Assembly: GCF_000721705.1 (NCBI RefSeq)
Contig: NZ_JOJL01000050.1
Coordinates: forward strand, 1-64,000
Reading direction: 5' to 3'
DNA length: 64,000 bases
Source of the DNA: Actinoplanes subtropicus
GTDB taxonomy: Bacteria; Actinomycetota; Actinomycetes; Mycobacteriales; Micromonosporaceae
The notes under the pieces: generated by a model
Seen by the model: the letters and a program-made list of their open reading frames with translations, nothing else
Told to the model about the DNA's origin: nothing
Databases searched by the model: none
In this document: positions 1 to 6,886 of the stretch, piece by piece
How the letters are laid out: each line of letters starts with the position of its first letter
How positions within the stretch are numbered: position 1 is the first letter of the stretch
Translations under genes and position numbers: made by a program

Positions 1-57
1 GACCAACTCCAAACCACATTCGACGACTACGCCCGCCACGCAAACTTGATCACCTGA
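1..57 (+). CDS. C-terminal end of a gene cut by the window edge
   Basis: Frame 1 reads 18 codons ending in TGA at 55-57, with the product tail DQLQTTFDDYARHANLIT. The piece is noticeably less GC-rich than the rest of the window. Such tails occur in transposases of high-GC bacteria, but 18 residues do not allow a family call. It may also be chance reading. Confidence 0.25.
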   Translation, partial: DQLQTTFDDYARHANLIT

Positions 58-99
58 ACACGACTCCCCAAATCAAAAATCCGCGACCAAGCCCTCTAG

Positions 100-206
100 C
101 CGGCCCTCACCTGACCGGCCCTCACCTGACCGGCCCTCACCTGACCGGCCCTCACCTGACCGGCCCTCACCTGACCGGCCCTCACCTGACCGGCCCTTAC
201 CTGACC
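100..206. repeat. 15-bp tandem repeat, about 7 copies, each carrying a stop codon
   Basis: The unit CCGGCCCTCACCTGA is repeated head to tail about seven times with almost no divergence. The array starts at the very end of the beta-propeller gene on the minus strand. Read in that gene's frame, every unit supplies a stop (TGA, and TAA in the copy actually used at 197-199). It looks like slippage or duplication of the gene's last bases and stop. The interval 58-196 contains no gene. Confidence 0.9.
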
Positions 207-1351
207 CGCCACACGGTCACCGCCCGGTCGCCGGTGCGGCAGGCCAGGTAGTTCCCGGCCGTGTCGCAGACGGCGAGCGCGGTCACCGGCACCACGCCGA
301 GGACCCGGCTGTCGGCCAGGCGGGTCACGAAGGTCAGGTCGCGGTCGTAGCGCAGCAGCAGGTCGCCGAAGAGGTTGCCGCGGCCCAGATCCTGCCGGAC
401 CCGGCCGGTCGCCGGGTCGATCCGGGCCACCCGCATGTCGGCGGCGACGGCCAGCCCGTCCGGGGCGATCGACCGCCACCGCGGGCCGCTCCACCGCACC
501 GCGCCGGTCGCCGGGTCGATCGCGGTCGCCCCCTGCTCGCCGGTGGCGCAGACCAGGTCGCCGCAGGCCCCGAGCACGCTGGGCTCGGCGATCCGGGCCT
601 GCCACATCCGCGCGAGGTCGGTCAGGCGGTACGCGGCCACCGATGTCTGCCCGTGCGTGTAGAGCACGTCGCCGACGAACTCGTCGACGGTCTGCCCCAC
701 CGCATACCCGAGCCCCAGCTCGTACGGATCGATGCCCAGGTTCCGCCCGGTGGCCAGGACCGTGCCGTCGGCGGCCGAATAGAGCGTGGCCCGCCCGTCG
801 CTGTCGACGCCCAGCAGGTAGCGGTGGCCGGGGTCGCTGTCGAGGCCCTGCTCCGACGTCCGCCGCTGCCAGCGGACCCGGCCGGTGGCGAGATCGGCCA
901 TCCGCAGCAACCCGTCCGGGTTCACATAGGCCACCCGGTCGCCGAGCACGTGCGACACGCTGGGGCCGGGTGTTCGCCACAGCTCCCGGCCGGTGCGCGC
1001 GTCGAGGAAGAACGTGCCCGGGCGGACGACCAGCACCGAACCGGCCAGGGTGACGTTGTACTCGCCCGGCTCGACCCGGACCGCCCAGCGCGGACCGCCG
1101 GGCGTCAGTGGGTTCGCCTCGATCCGGCCCTCCGGCCGCGCCACGTAGAGGGCGTCCGGGGTGAGCAGCGTGGACGACGTGGCGCCGGTGTCGAGCACCG
1201 CGGTGAGCACGCGGAGCCGCTCCGGCGCGGCCGCCCCCTGCAGCGGCACCAGCAGCACCAGGAACAGGAGCAGCAGCACCGCCGGCGCCGGCACCGCGCG
1301 CCGGTCCCGGGGGCGGGCCGGCGGCGGTGTCGTGTCGAGATCGATCAGCAC
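197..1351 (-). CDS. Membrane-anchored PQQ-like beta-propeller protein
   Basis: 384 residues. Residues about 20-42 form one strongly hydrophobic segment (VLLLLFLVLLVPLQG) after a basic, proline-rich start, so the rest is expected outside the membrane. The body consists of repeated blade-like stretches (LFLDARTGRELW, MADLATGRVRW, AIDPATGAVRW, RIDPATGRVRQ) typical of PQQ-like or quinoprotein-type eight-bladed propellers, which commonly scaffold or bind rather than catalyse. The GTG start follows directly after the stop TAG of the aspartyl-tRNA synthetase gene (TAGGTG), so translation is probably coupled and it shares the T-box-controlled transcript. No catalytic function is visible. The stop lies inside a 15-bp tandem repeat array. 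Confidence 0.8.
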   Translation of the reverse strand: MLIDLDTTPPPARPRDRRAVPAPAVLLLLFLVLLVPLQGAAAPERLRVLTAVLDTGATSSTLLTPDALYVARPEGRIEANPLTPGGPRWAVRVEPGEYNVTLAGSVLVVRPGTFFLDARTGRELWRTPGPSVSHVLGDRVAYVNPDGLLRMADLATGRVRWQRRTSEQGLDSDPGHRYLLGVDSDGRATLYSAADGTVLATGRNLGIDPYELGLGYAVGQTVDEFVGDVLYTHGQTSVAAYRLTDLARMWQARIAEPSVLGACGDLVCATGEQGATAIDPATGAVRWSGPRWRSIAPDGLAVAADMRVARIDPATGRVRQDLGRGNLFGDLLLRYDRDLTFVTRLADSRVLGVVPVTALAVCDTAGNYLACRTGDRAVTVWRVR

Positions 1352-2617
1352 CTAAGGAGCGATCCGGTGCAGGTCGCGGGGGAAGGCGGTCACCTCGCGC
1401 ACGTTAGCCAGCCCCAGCAACCGCGCCACCAGCCGCTCCAGCCCGATCGCCCAGCCGCCGTGCGGCGGCATCCCGTAGCGGAAACCGTCCAGGTAGCCGG
1501 CGTACGGTCCGAGCGGCTCCCCCGCGGCGGCCAGCGCCGCCACGTAGTCCTCGTAGCGGTGCAGCCGCTGCCCGCCGGTCACGATCTCGAGACCGCGGAA
1601 GAGCAGGTCAAATCCGTTCGAGTACGCCGGGTCGGCCGGGTCCGGATGGGTGTAGAACGGTCGTTTCCGCATCGGGTAGCCGGTCACGTAAACGAAGGCC
1701 GAGTCGTGCTCGCGCAGCGCCCACTCGCCCAGCGCCCGCTCGTAGGCCGGGGTCATGTCGCCCTCGCCGGGCGGCGCGCCGGCGATCCGCAGCGCCTGGG
1801 CGAAGGAGACGGCCGGGATCTCGGCGGGCACCTTCGGCACCTCCACGCCGGCCCGCTCCGCGATCGTCGCCATCATCACGGCCAGCGTCCGGGTCAGGGC
1901 GGCCATCACGTCGCGGTGGTCGCCGACGAAGCCCATCTCGGCGTCCAGCGACGTGTATTGGGCCAGGTGGCGGGCGGTGTCGCTGGGCTCGGCACGGAAC
2001 ACCGGGCCGACCTCGAAGACCCGCTCGAAGACGCCGACCATCAGCTGCTTGTAGAACTGCGGTGACTGCGCCAGGTAGCCGGGCCGGCCGAAGTAGTCGA
2101 TCGCGAAGACGCCCGCGCCGGACTCGGTGGACGATCCCACGATCTTGGGGGTGTGGATCTCGACGAAGCGCTGCCCGGTCAACGCCGTACGGAATCCGGC
2201 GGCAGCCGCGGCCGCGACCCGCAACGCCAGCTTGCGCCGCGGATGCCGCAGCGCCAGCGCGGCGTGGTCCAGCTGGGTGGGCAGGCTCGCGCTCAGCGCG
2301 GGGCGATGCAGTTCGAAGGGCAGCGGTACGTCCACCCGGGACAGCACCTCGATCCGCGGCCCGGTGAGCTCGATGCCGCCCGGCGCCTGCTCGTTCGGCG
2401 TGACCATGGCGGTGACCCGGACCACGCTCTCCTCGGTGAGCGCCTCGAGCTGGGCGCGGGTCTCGGGCGCCTCGACGACGACCTGGCTGAGGCCCTCGGC
2501 GTCCCGGACGATCAGGAAGGCGACCGACTTCAGCAGCCGGCGGCGGTGGACCCAGCCGGCGATGGTCACGGTCTCGTACACATGTGCCGCCACCTGGGCG
2601 GAAAGGATGCGTTGCAC
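1352..2617 (-). CDS. aspS: Aspartate--tRNA ligase, archaeal/non-discriminating type
   Basis: 421 residues counted from GTG at 2617, which lies 8 bases after the Shine-Dalgarno GAGGAGG (2626-2632). An upstream in-frame extension would run into the riboswitch and is rejected. An N-terminal OB-fold anticodon-binding domain (VTIAGWVHRRR, residues about 15-100) is followed by a class II catalytic core. Motif 2 reads FRAEPSDTARHLAQYTSLD and motif 3 reads GWAIGLERLVARLLGL. The YTSLDAEMGF stretch is AspRS-like rather than AsnRS-like. At about 420 residues it lacks the GAD insertion of the roughly 590-residue bacterial AspRS, so it is the archaeal/eukaryal type, often able to charge both tRNA-Asp and tRNA-Asn, the latter then amidated by GatCAB. 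The GAC specifier in its leader supports an Asp assignment independently. Confidence 0.9.
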   Translation of the reverse strand: MQRILSAQVAAHVYETVTIAGWVHRRRLLKSVAFLIVRDAEGLSQVVVEAPETRAQLEALTEESVVRVTAMVTPNEQAPGGIELTGPRIEVLSRVDVPLPFELHRPALSASLPTQLDHAALALRHPRRKLALRVAAAAAAGFRTALTGQRFVEIHTPKIVGSSTESGAGVFAIDYFGRPGYLAQSPQFYKQLMVGVFERVFEVGPVFRAEPSDTARHLAQYTSLDAEMGFVGDHRDVMAALTRTLAVMMATIAERAGVEVPKVPAEIPAVSFAQALRIAGAPPGEGDMTPAYERALGEWALREHDSAFVYVTGYPMRKRPFYTHPDPADPAYSNGFDLLFRGLEIVTGGQRLHRYEDYVAALAAAGEPLGPYAGYLDGFRYGMPPHGGWAIGLERLVARLLGLANVREVTAFPRDLHRIAP

Positions 2618-2625
2618 GGCGGGAA

Positions 2626-2825
2626 CCTCCTCTGGTGTCTGCAACGCGGCCCCAGGGAGGTGTGGGCGAGCGGGATCCTCGCGGTACCACCACACCTTCG
2701 CGCTCTCGGCGAGAACGCCTCTTGTCCTGCCCGGCTCGGGAGTGTCTTCACGCCCGGCTCTCCGGGCCGCCATCACAGCCACGGCGGCTCTCTCGGCCGG
2801 CTTTGCGGGGCGCTACTCGGTTCCG
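2626..2825 (-). promoter_or_regulatory. T-box riboswitch, aspartate (GAC) specifier, translational type
   Basis: On the minus strand all core T-box elements appear in order: AGTA of the specifier loop (2817-2814), AGAGAG bulge (2793-2788), distal loop GGCTGTGA (2780-2773), specifier context GAA-GAC-A with GAC at 2746-2744, and T-box bulge TGGTACC (2689-2683) followed by GCG. The bulge is flanked by a perfect helix AGGTGTGG (2697-2690) with CCACACCT (2665-2658), and by GCGAG with CTCGC. The 3' part of that helix runs into CCTCC (2660-2656), which can instead pair with the Shine-Dalgarno GAGGAGG (2632-2626). Uncharged tRNA-Asp would free the ribosome site. There is no U-run, so control is translational, as is usual for actinobacterial T-boxes. 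Confidence 0.9.
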
Positions 2826-2972
2826 TCAATGCCGTCAGAACGACGTTAACGACAGGCGACCAGCAGGGAAAGCGAATTACCACCGTACGAGGTGACGGCG
2901 GTCACATCACCGGCCACGTGAGCCTCGTCGCCCCTGTCTAGGCAGGAGCCTATTCAGGCGTATTTTGGGCCT

Positions 2973-3896
2973 GTGACTATTGCTCCCGAGGGCCGCCGCA
3001 TGCTGCGCATCGAAGCGCGCAACGCCGAAACTCCCATCGAGCGGAAGCCGCCGTGGATCAAGGTCAAGGCCAAGATGGGCCCCGAGTACACCCAGATGCG
3101 TGGCCTGGTGCAGAAGGAAGGCCTGCACACGGTCTGCCAGGAGGCGGGCTGTCCGAATATCTACGAGTGCTGGGAGGATCGCGAGGCGACCTTCCTGATC
3201 GGCGGCGACCAGTGCACCCGCCGGTGCGACTTCTGCCAGATCGACACGGGTAAGCCGGCCGAGTTCGACGCCGACGAGCCGCGCCGGGTCGGCGAGTCGG
3301 TCGCCACCATGGGCCTGCGCTACGCGACGGTCACCGGCGTCGCCCGCGACGACCTGCCCGACGGCGGCGCCTGGCTGTATGCGGAGACGGTCCGCCAGAT
3401 CCACCGGCTCCAGCCCGGCTGCGGCGTCGAGCTGCTGATCCCCGACTTCAACGCCGACCCGGCCCAGCTCGCCGAGGTCTTCGGCAGCGCGCCCGAGGTG
3501 CTGGCGCACAACGTCGAGACGGTCCCGCGCATCTTCAAGCGCATCCGGCCGGGGTTCCGCTACGAGCGGTCCCTCGACGTGATCACCCAGGCCCGCGCCG
3601 CCGGCCTGGTCACCAAGAGCAACCTGATCCTGGGCATGGGCGAGGAGCGGGCCGAGATCTCCCAGGCCCTGCGCGACCTGCACTCGGCCGGCTGCGAGCT
3701 GGTGACGATCACGCAGTACCTGCGGCCGACCCCGCGGCACCACCCGGTCGAGCGCTGGGTCAAGCCGGAGGAGTTCGTCGAGCTGCGCGAGGAGGCCGAG
3801 CGGATCGGCTTCGCCGGCGTGATGAGCGGCCCGCTGGTCCGCTCGTCGTACCGCGCCGGCCGCCTCTACCGCCAGGCCCTCGACGCCCGCGGCTGA
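2973..3896 (+). CDS. lipA: Lipoyl synthase
   Basis: 307 residues. A radical SAM enzyme that inserts two sulfurs into protein-bound octanoyl groups of 2-oxoacid dehydrogenases and the glycine cleavage H protein. The radical SAM cluster motif CTRRCDFC is present, and so is the second, auxiliary [4Fe-4S] cluster set C-x4-C-x5-C ([12 protein letters not shown]), which defines LipA. The length matches the family. GTG at 2973 has no good Shine-Dalgarno, but TATTTT at 2961-2966 is a plausible -10 box, so the transcript may be leaderless. The link with DUF4191, RDD protein and glnA downstream is the usual actinobacterial arrangement, although a dead regulator and several genes now interrupt it here. 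lipB is not in the window. Confidence 0.97.
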   Translation: MTIAPEGRRMLRIEARNAETPIERKPPWIKVKAKMGPEYTQMRGLVQKEGLHTVCQEAGCPNIYECWEDREATFLIGGDQCTRRCDFCQIDTGKPAEFDADEPRRVGESVATMGLRYATVTGVARDDLPDGGAWLYAETVRQIHRLQPGCGVELLIPDFNADPAQLAEVFGSAPEVLAHNVETVPRIFKRIRPGFRYERSLDVITQARAAGLVTKSNLILGMGEERAEISQALRDLHSAGCELVTITQYLRPTPRHHPVERWVKPEEFVELREEAERIGFAGVMSGPLVRSSYRAGRLYRQALDARG

Positions 3897-3903
3897 CTGC
3901 TGA

Positions 3904-3923
3904 GGTACTGAGATTTCAGTACC
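3904..3923 (+). terminator. Perfect hairpin after lipA
   Basis: GGTACTGA and TCAGTACC form a perfect 8-bp stem around the loop GATT, starting 7 bases after the lipA stop. There is no T-run. It may act as a terminator, or be a protein site left from the truncated regulator that begins immediately after it. Confidence 0.5.
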
Positions 3924-3929
3924 GGGATT

Positions 3930-4564
3930 GACAGCAACCGCACGACGACAAGCGGATCGCCGCCGGGCACGCCCGGATCCACCGGCCCGGCGTCGTGGTC
4001 ATGGACATCCGGATGCCCGGCACCGACGGCCTGGCCGCCACCACGGCGATCTGCGCCGATCCCGGGCTCTCCGCCACCCGGGTCCTGATCCTGACGACCT
4101 TCGAGACCGACGAGTACGTCGCCCGGGCGCTGCGGGCCGGCGCGAGCGGCTTCCTCGGCAAGGACGTCAGCGCCGACGGCCTGCTGGCCGGCATCCGGAC
4201 CGTCGCCGCCGGTGACGCCCTGCTGTCCCCGCAGGCCACCCGCGCGCTGATCGCCCGCTTCCTGACCAGCCCGGCGGCCGACCACGTGACCGGTCCGGGC
4301 GCGCTGGCCGACCTCACCGCCCGGGAACGTGAGGTGATGGCCCTCGCCGCCCAGGGGTGCTCCAACGACGACATCGCCCCTCCGGCGAGTACAACGCCCA
4401 GCACGAGGACCTGCAGAAGAAGCTGGTCGCCGGCGGGACCTGTCGCTCAGCCCGTTGACCGTACGCACCCACATCCAGCGCGCCATGACCAAGTTGCACG
4501 CTCGCGATCGCGCCCAGCTCGTCGTCATCGGTCTCGTGTCCGTCCCCCGTGATCCACGCCACTG
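3930..4564 (+). pseudogene. Decayed LuxR-family (NarL-type) response regulator
   Basis: One frame carries a receiver domain from the middle onward: VVVMDIRMPGTDGLAA with the phospho-acceptor Asp, then the conserved Thr region LILTTF and the Lys of GFLGKDV. It continues to the start of the HTH, LTAREREVMALAAQGCSNDDIA. The first 45 or so residues of the receiver are missing. After DDIA about 60 bases of unrelated sequence intervene, and the end of the HTH (LSPLTVRTHIQRAMTKLHARDRAQLVVIGL) resumes in another frame up to TGA at 4562-4564. Two independent lesions make it non-functional. No partner histidine kinase remains nearby. Confidence 0.8.
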
Positions 4565-4772
4565 ACGGCCGGACGAGCAGCCCTCCCGACGACATTTCGG
4601 TCATATACCTTTTGTCAATGCGAACCAACCGCGCCTAACCTCGACCCGTCGGGACCGACCAGGTCCCGGCGGGGAGACGCAGACCCGGGCCGAGCCAGCT
4701 TCGGTCACCGTTTCACGGTCCGGCGAGTCAGTGGTGAGACCGCCCCCACCCGAACCACGTGGGGGCCCCGCC

Positions 4773-5732
4773 GTGCGACGTTTGCTGCTGATCCTCGCCA
4801 CCCTGGCGACCTTCCTCGGCGTGGCCGCCACCCCGGCCGCCGCGGCGACGACCTGCGTCTCCGCCGCCTATGGCTACTCCTTCGACGGCGCGGCCGGCAC
4901 GGTGACGGTCACCGCCACCCGCCCGCTCTGCGGCGGCCAGTCGCAGGCGGTCACGCTGGTGTCCTACACCGCCGTCGCCGCCTCCGGCCAGTTCGTCTAC
5001 GACTCGGCGACGGGCCAGCTGACCGCCGCCAACCGCAGCGTTTCCCTCAGGGTCGCCGTCCCCGGTTGCGACGCGCTCGTGGTCGCCTTCTTCGGCACCG
5101 GCGTCCAGACCGAGCTGACCGGCACCAGCGCCCCCTACGGCAGCGACCGGTTGGACAGCCGCTCCTCGGGACCACCGACCTGGTACGCCGGCGGCGCCAC
5201 CGCGTGCACCACCGCCCCCACGGTCGCCTACGCGTACGCCTGCGACGGCACCTTCACCGCCACCCTGGCCAACGGTCCCGCCGCCAACGCCTCGGCCGTC
5301 TTCCTCACCGGCGGCCGCCGCATCCGCCTCTCCGCCGGCCACGCCACCACGGTCAAGGTCGCCAAGGGCGCGACGCTGACCATCCGGGACAGCAGCTTCA
5401 CCACCCACGTGGCGTCCTGGCGCTCGCCGGCCGCCGGATGCACCACCACGCCCACGCCGGCCCCCGCCCCGGCCGTCCCGGCAGCCCGGCCGATCACGAC
5501 GGCACCTACCGCGTCGGCATCCGTGTCTGCGACTCCCACGACGACCACCGAGCCCACCTACGACGCGCCTGTCGCCTACCCGACTTTCGCGGACAAAACG
5601 ACCGCCTCGGTGGCGGCCAGGACCGGCTTGGGCCCGGGCAGCGTCCTCCTGATCGGCCTGGGCCTCCTGATGGTCGGGGGCGGAATTGCCGCCATCGCCT
5701 ACCTGATCCGCCTGAACCGCCGCGTCGCGTAG
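4773..5732 (+). CDS. Secreted, C-terminally anchored cell-surface protein
   Basis: 319 residues from GTG at 4773, chosen because a GGGGG Shine-Dalgarno precedes it and a clean signal peptide follows (RRLLLILATLATFLGVAATPAAA, cleavage near residue 27). The mature part has several cysteines and two similar Thr/Ala-rich beta-type segments. A Pro/Thr-rich stalk follows (about residues 220-270), then a single transmembrane helix VLLIGLGLLMVGGGIAAIAYLI and a basic tail. No LPxTG motif precedes the helix, so anchoring should be by membrane insertion. No family was recognised; adhesive or envelope roles are possible. The 208 bases upstream (4565-4772) hold no gene. Confidence 0.75.
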   Translation: MRRLLLILATLATFLGVAATPAAAATTCVSAAYGYSFDGAAGTVTVTATRPLCGGQSQAVTLVSYTAVAASGQFVYDSATGQLTAANRSVSLRVAVPGCDALVVAFFGTGVQTELTGTSAPYGSDRLDSRSSGPPTWYAGGATACTTAPTVAYAYACDGTFTATLANGPAANASAVFLTGGRRIRLSAGHATTVKVAKGATLTIRDSSFTTHVASWRSPAAGCTTTPTPAPAPAVPAARPITTAPTASASVSATPTTTTEPTYDAPVAYPTFADKTTASVAARTGLGPGSVLLIGLGLLMVGGGIAAIAYLIRLNRRVA

Positions 5733-5757
5733 CCGACCCGTCTGTACCCTCCCTGGG

Positions 5758-6714
5758 ATGACGGCAGCGCGACCGATGCCTACCCAGGAGGACGTGCTCG
5801 GATACTTCGACACGCTGTCGAACTGGGGACGGTGGGGCGACGACGACCAGCTCGGGACCCTGAACCACATCACCGACGGCGTCCGGCTGGCGGCGGCGCT
5901 GGCCGTGCGTCACGGTCGGAGCGTGTCGTGCGCCTGGGAGGTCGCCGTTCCGGACGAGATGGAGCGGGCGACGACGACCTGCCCGTGTGCCGCCGACATG
6001 CCGGGCGCCGAGAACATGCCGGTGCCGACCTTCCGTAACGACCGGCGCTGGGGCTTCTCCCACGAGCGGCTCGGCCTCACGTTCCACGGCAACACCATCA
6101 CCCACGTCGACTCGCCGTGCCACCTGTTCTGGGACGGCACGATGTACAACGGGCGGTCGCACTCGGCGGTCGACGCCGCGAAGGGCTCGTCGTGGGCGGC
6201 GGTCACGGCGGCGGCGAACGGGATCGTCACGCGTGGCGTCCTGCTGGACATCGCGAGGGTCCGCGACGTGCCGTGGCTGGAACCGGGGCAGGGCGCGTTC
6301 CCCGACGACCTCGAAGAGGCCGAACACCGCCAGGATGTACGGGTGCGCCCCGGCGACGCGGTGCTCCTGCGGACCGGTTATGGCCGCCTCCGGCACCAGG
6401 CGGGCCCGGCCGCCGGTTTCGCCCAGGCCGGCTGGCACGCGTCCTGCCTGCCGTGGCTGCGGGACCGGGAGGTCGCACTGATCGGCGCCGACACCCCGCA
6501 GGACGTTCTGCCGTCGGGCTACCAGGACGTGCTGATGCCGGTGCACGCCGTGAGCCTCGTGGCGATGGGCCTGTGGCTCCTCGACAACTGCGACCTGGAG
6601 GCATGCGCGGCGACGGCCACCGAGCTCGCCCAGTGGGACTTCCACCTCGCCGTCGCACCGGTCCGCTTCGCCGGCACCTCCGGCAGCCCGGTCAACCCGA
6701 TCGCCACCTTCTGA
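5758..6714 (+). CDS. Cyclase-family metal-dependent hydrolase
   Basis: 318 residues, matching the cyclase (kynurenine formamidase-like) family. The metal-binding signature appears as HGNTITHVDSPCHLFWDG near residues 102-119, and a second conserved part, RPGDAVLLRTGYG, follows around residue 200. Family members hydrolyse amide or lactone bonds in small aromatic or cyclic compounds; arylformamidase is the best-known activity. The closest style is that of the longer, roughly 310-residue actinobacterial members of unknown substrate. It follows the surface protein by 25 bases and could be co-transcribed. It ends at a repeat-filled convergent boundary. Confidence 0.85.
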   Translation: MTAARPMPTQEDVLGYFDTLSNWGRWGDDDQLGTLNHITDGVRLAAALAVRHGRSVSCAWEVAVPDEMERATTTCPCAADMPGAENMPVPTFRNDRRWGFSHERLGLTFHGNTITHVDSPCHLFWDGTMYNGRSHSAVDAAKGSSWAAVTAAANGIVTRGVLLDIARVRDVPWLEPGQGAFPDDLEEAEHRQDVRVRPGDAVLLRTGYGRLRHQAGPAAGFAQAGWHASCLPWLRDREVALIGADTPQDVLPSGYQDVLMPVHAVSLVAMGLWLLDNCDLEACAATATELAQWDFHLAVAPVRFAGTSGSPVNPIATF

Positions 6715-6718
6715 CCCA

Positions 6719-6886
6719 TCCCCAACCGGCCAACCCAGCCCAGCCGGCCCAGCCCAGCCGGCCCAGCCCAGCCGGCCCAGCCCAGCCGGCCCGGCCCAGC
6801 CCAGCCGGCCCAGCCCAGCCGGCCCAGCCCAGCCCAGCCGGCCCAGCCCCAGCCGGCCCAGCCCAGCCGGCCCAGCCCCAGCCGGC
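6719..6886. repeat. GC-rich minisatellite between convergent genes
   Basis: About eleven imperfect copies of the 14-bp unit CCCAGCCGGCCCAG fill the whole space between the cyclase gene and the LuxR-type regulator. Copies vary in length by 1-5 bases, as expected of slippage. No coding or hairpin function is evident; it may end transcription from both sides. Confidence 0.85.

Noticed and set aside
100..206. CRISPR array
   Set aside because: Units are contiguous 15-bp repeats without spacers, and no cas genes are present. No CRISPR was seen anywhere in the window.
4565..4772. Riboswitch (for example c-di-AMP type) before the surface-protein gene
   Set aside because: Some GC-rich hairpins are possible, but the conserved core blocks of that class could not be found.
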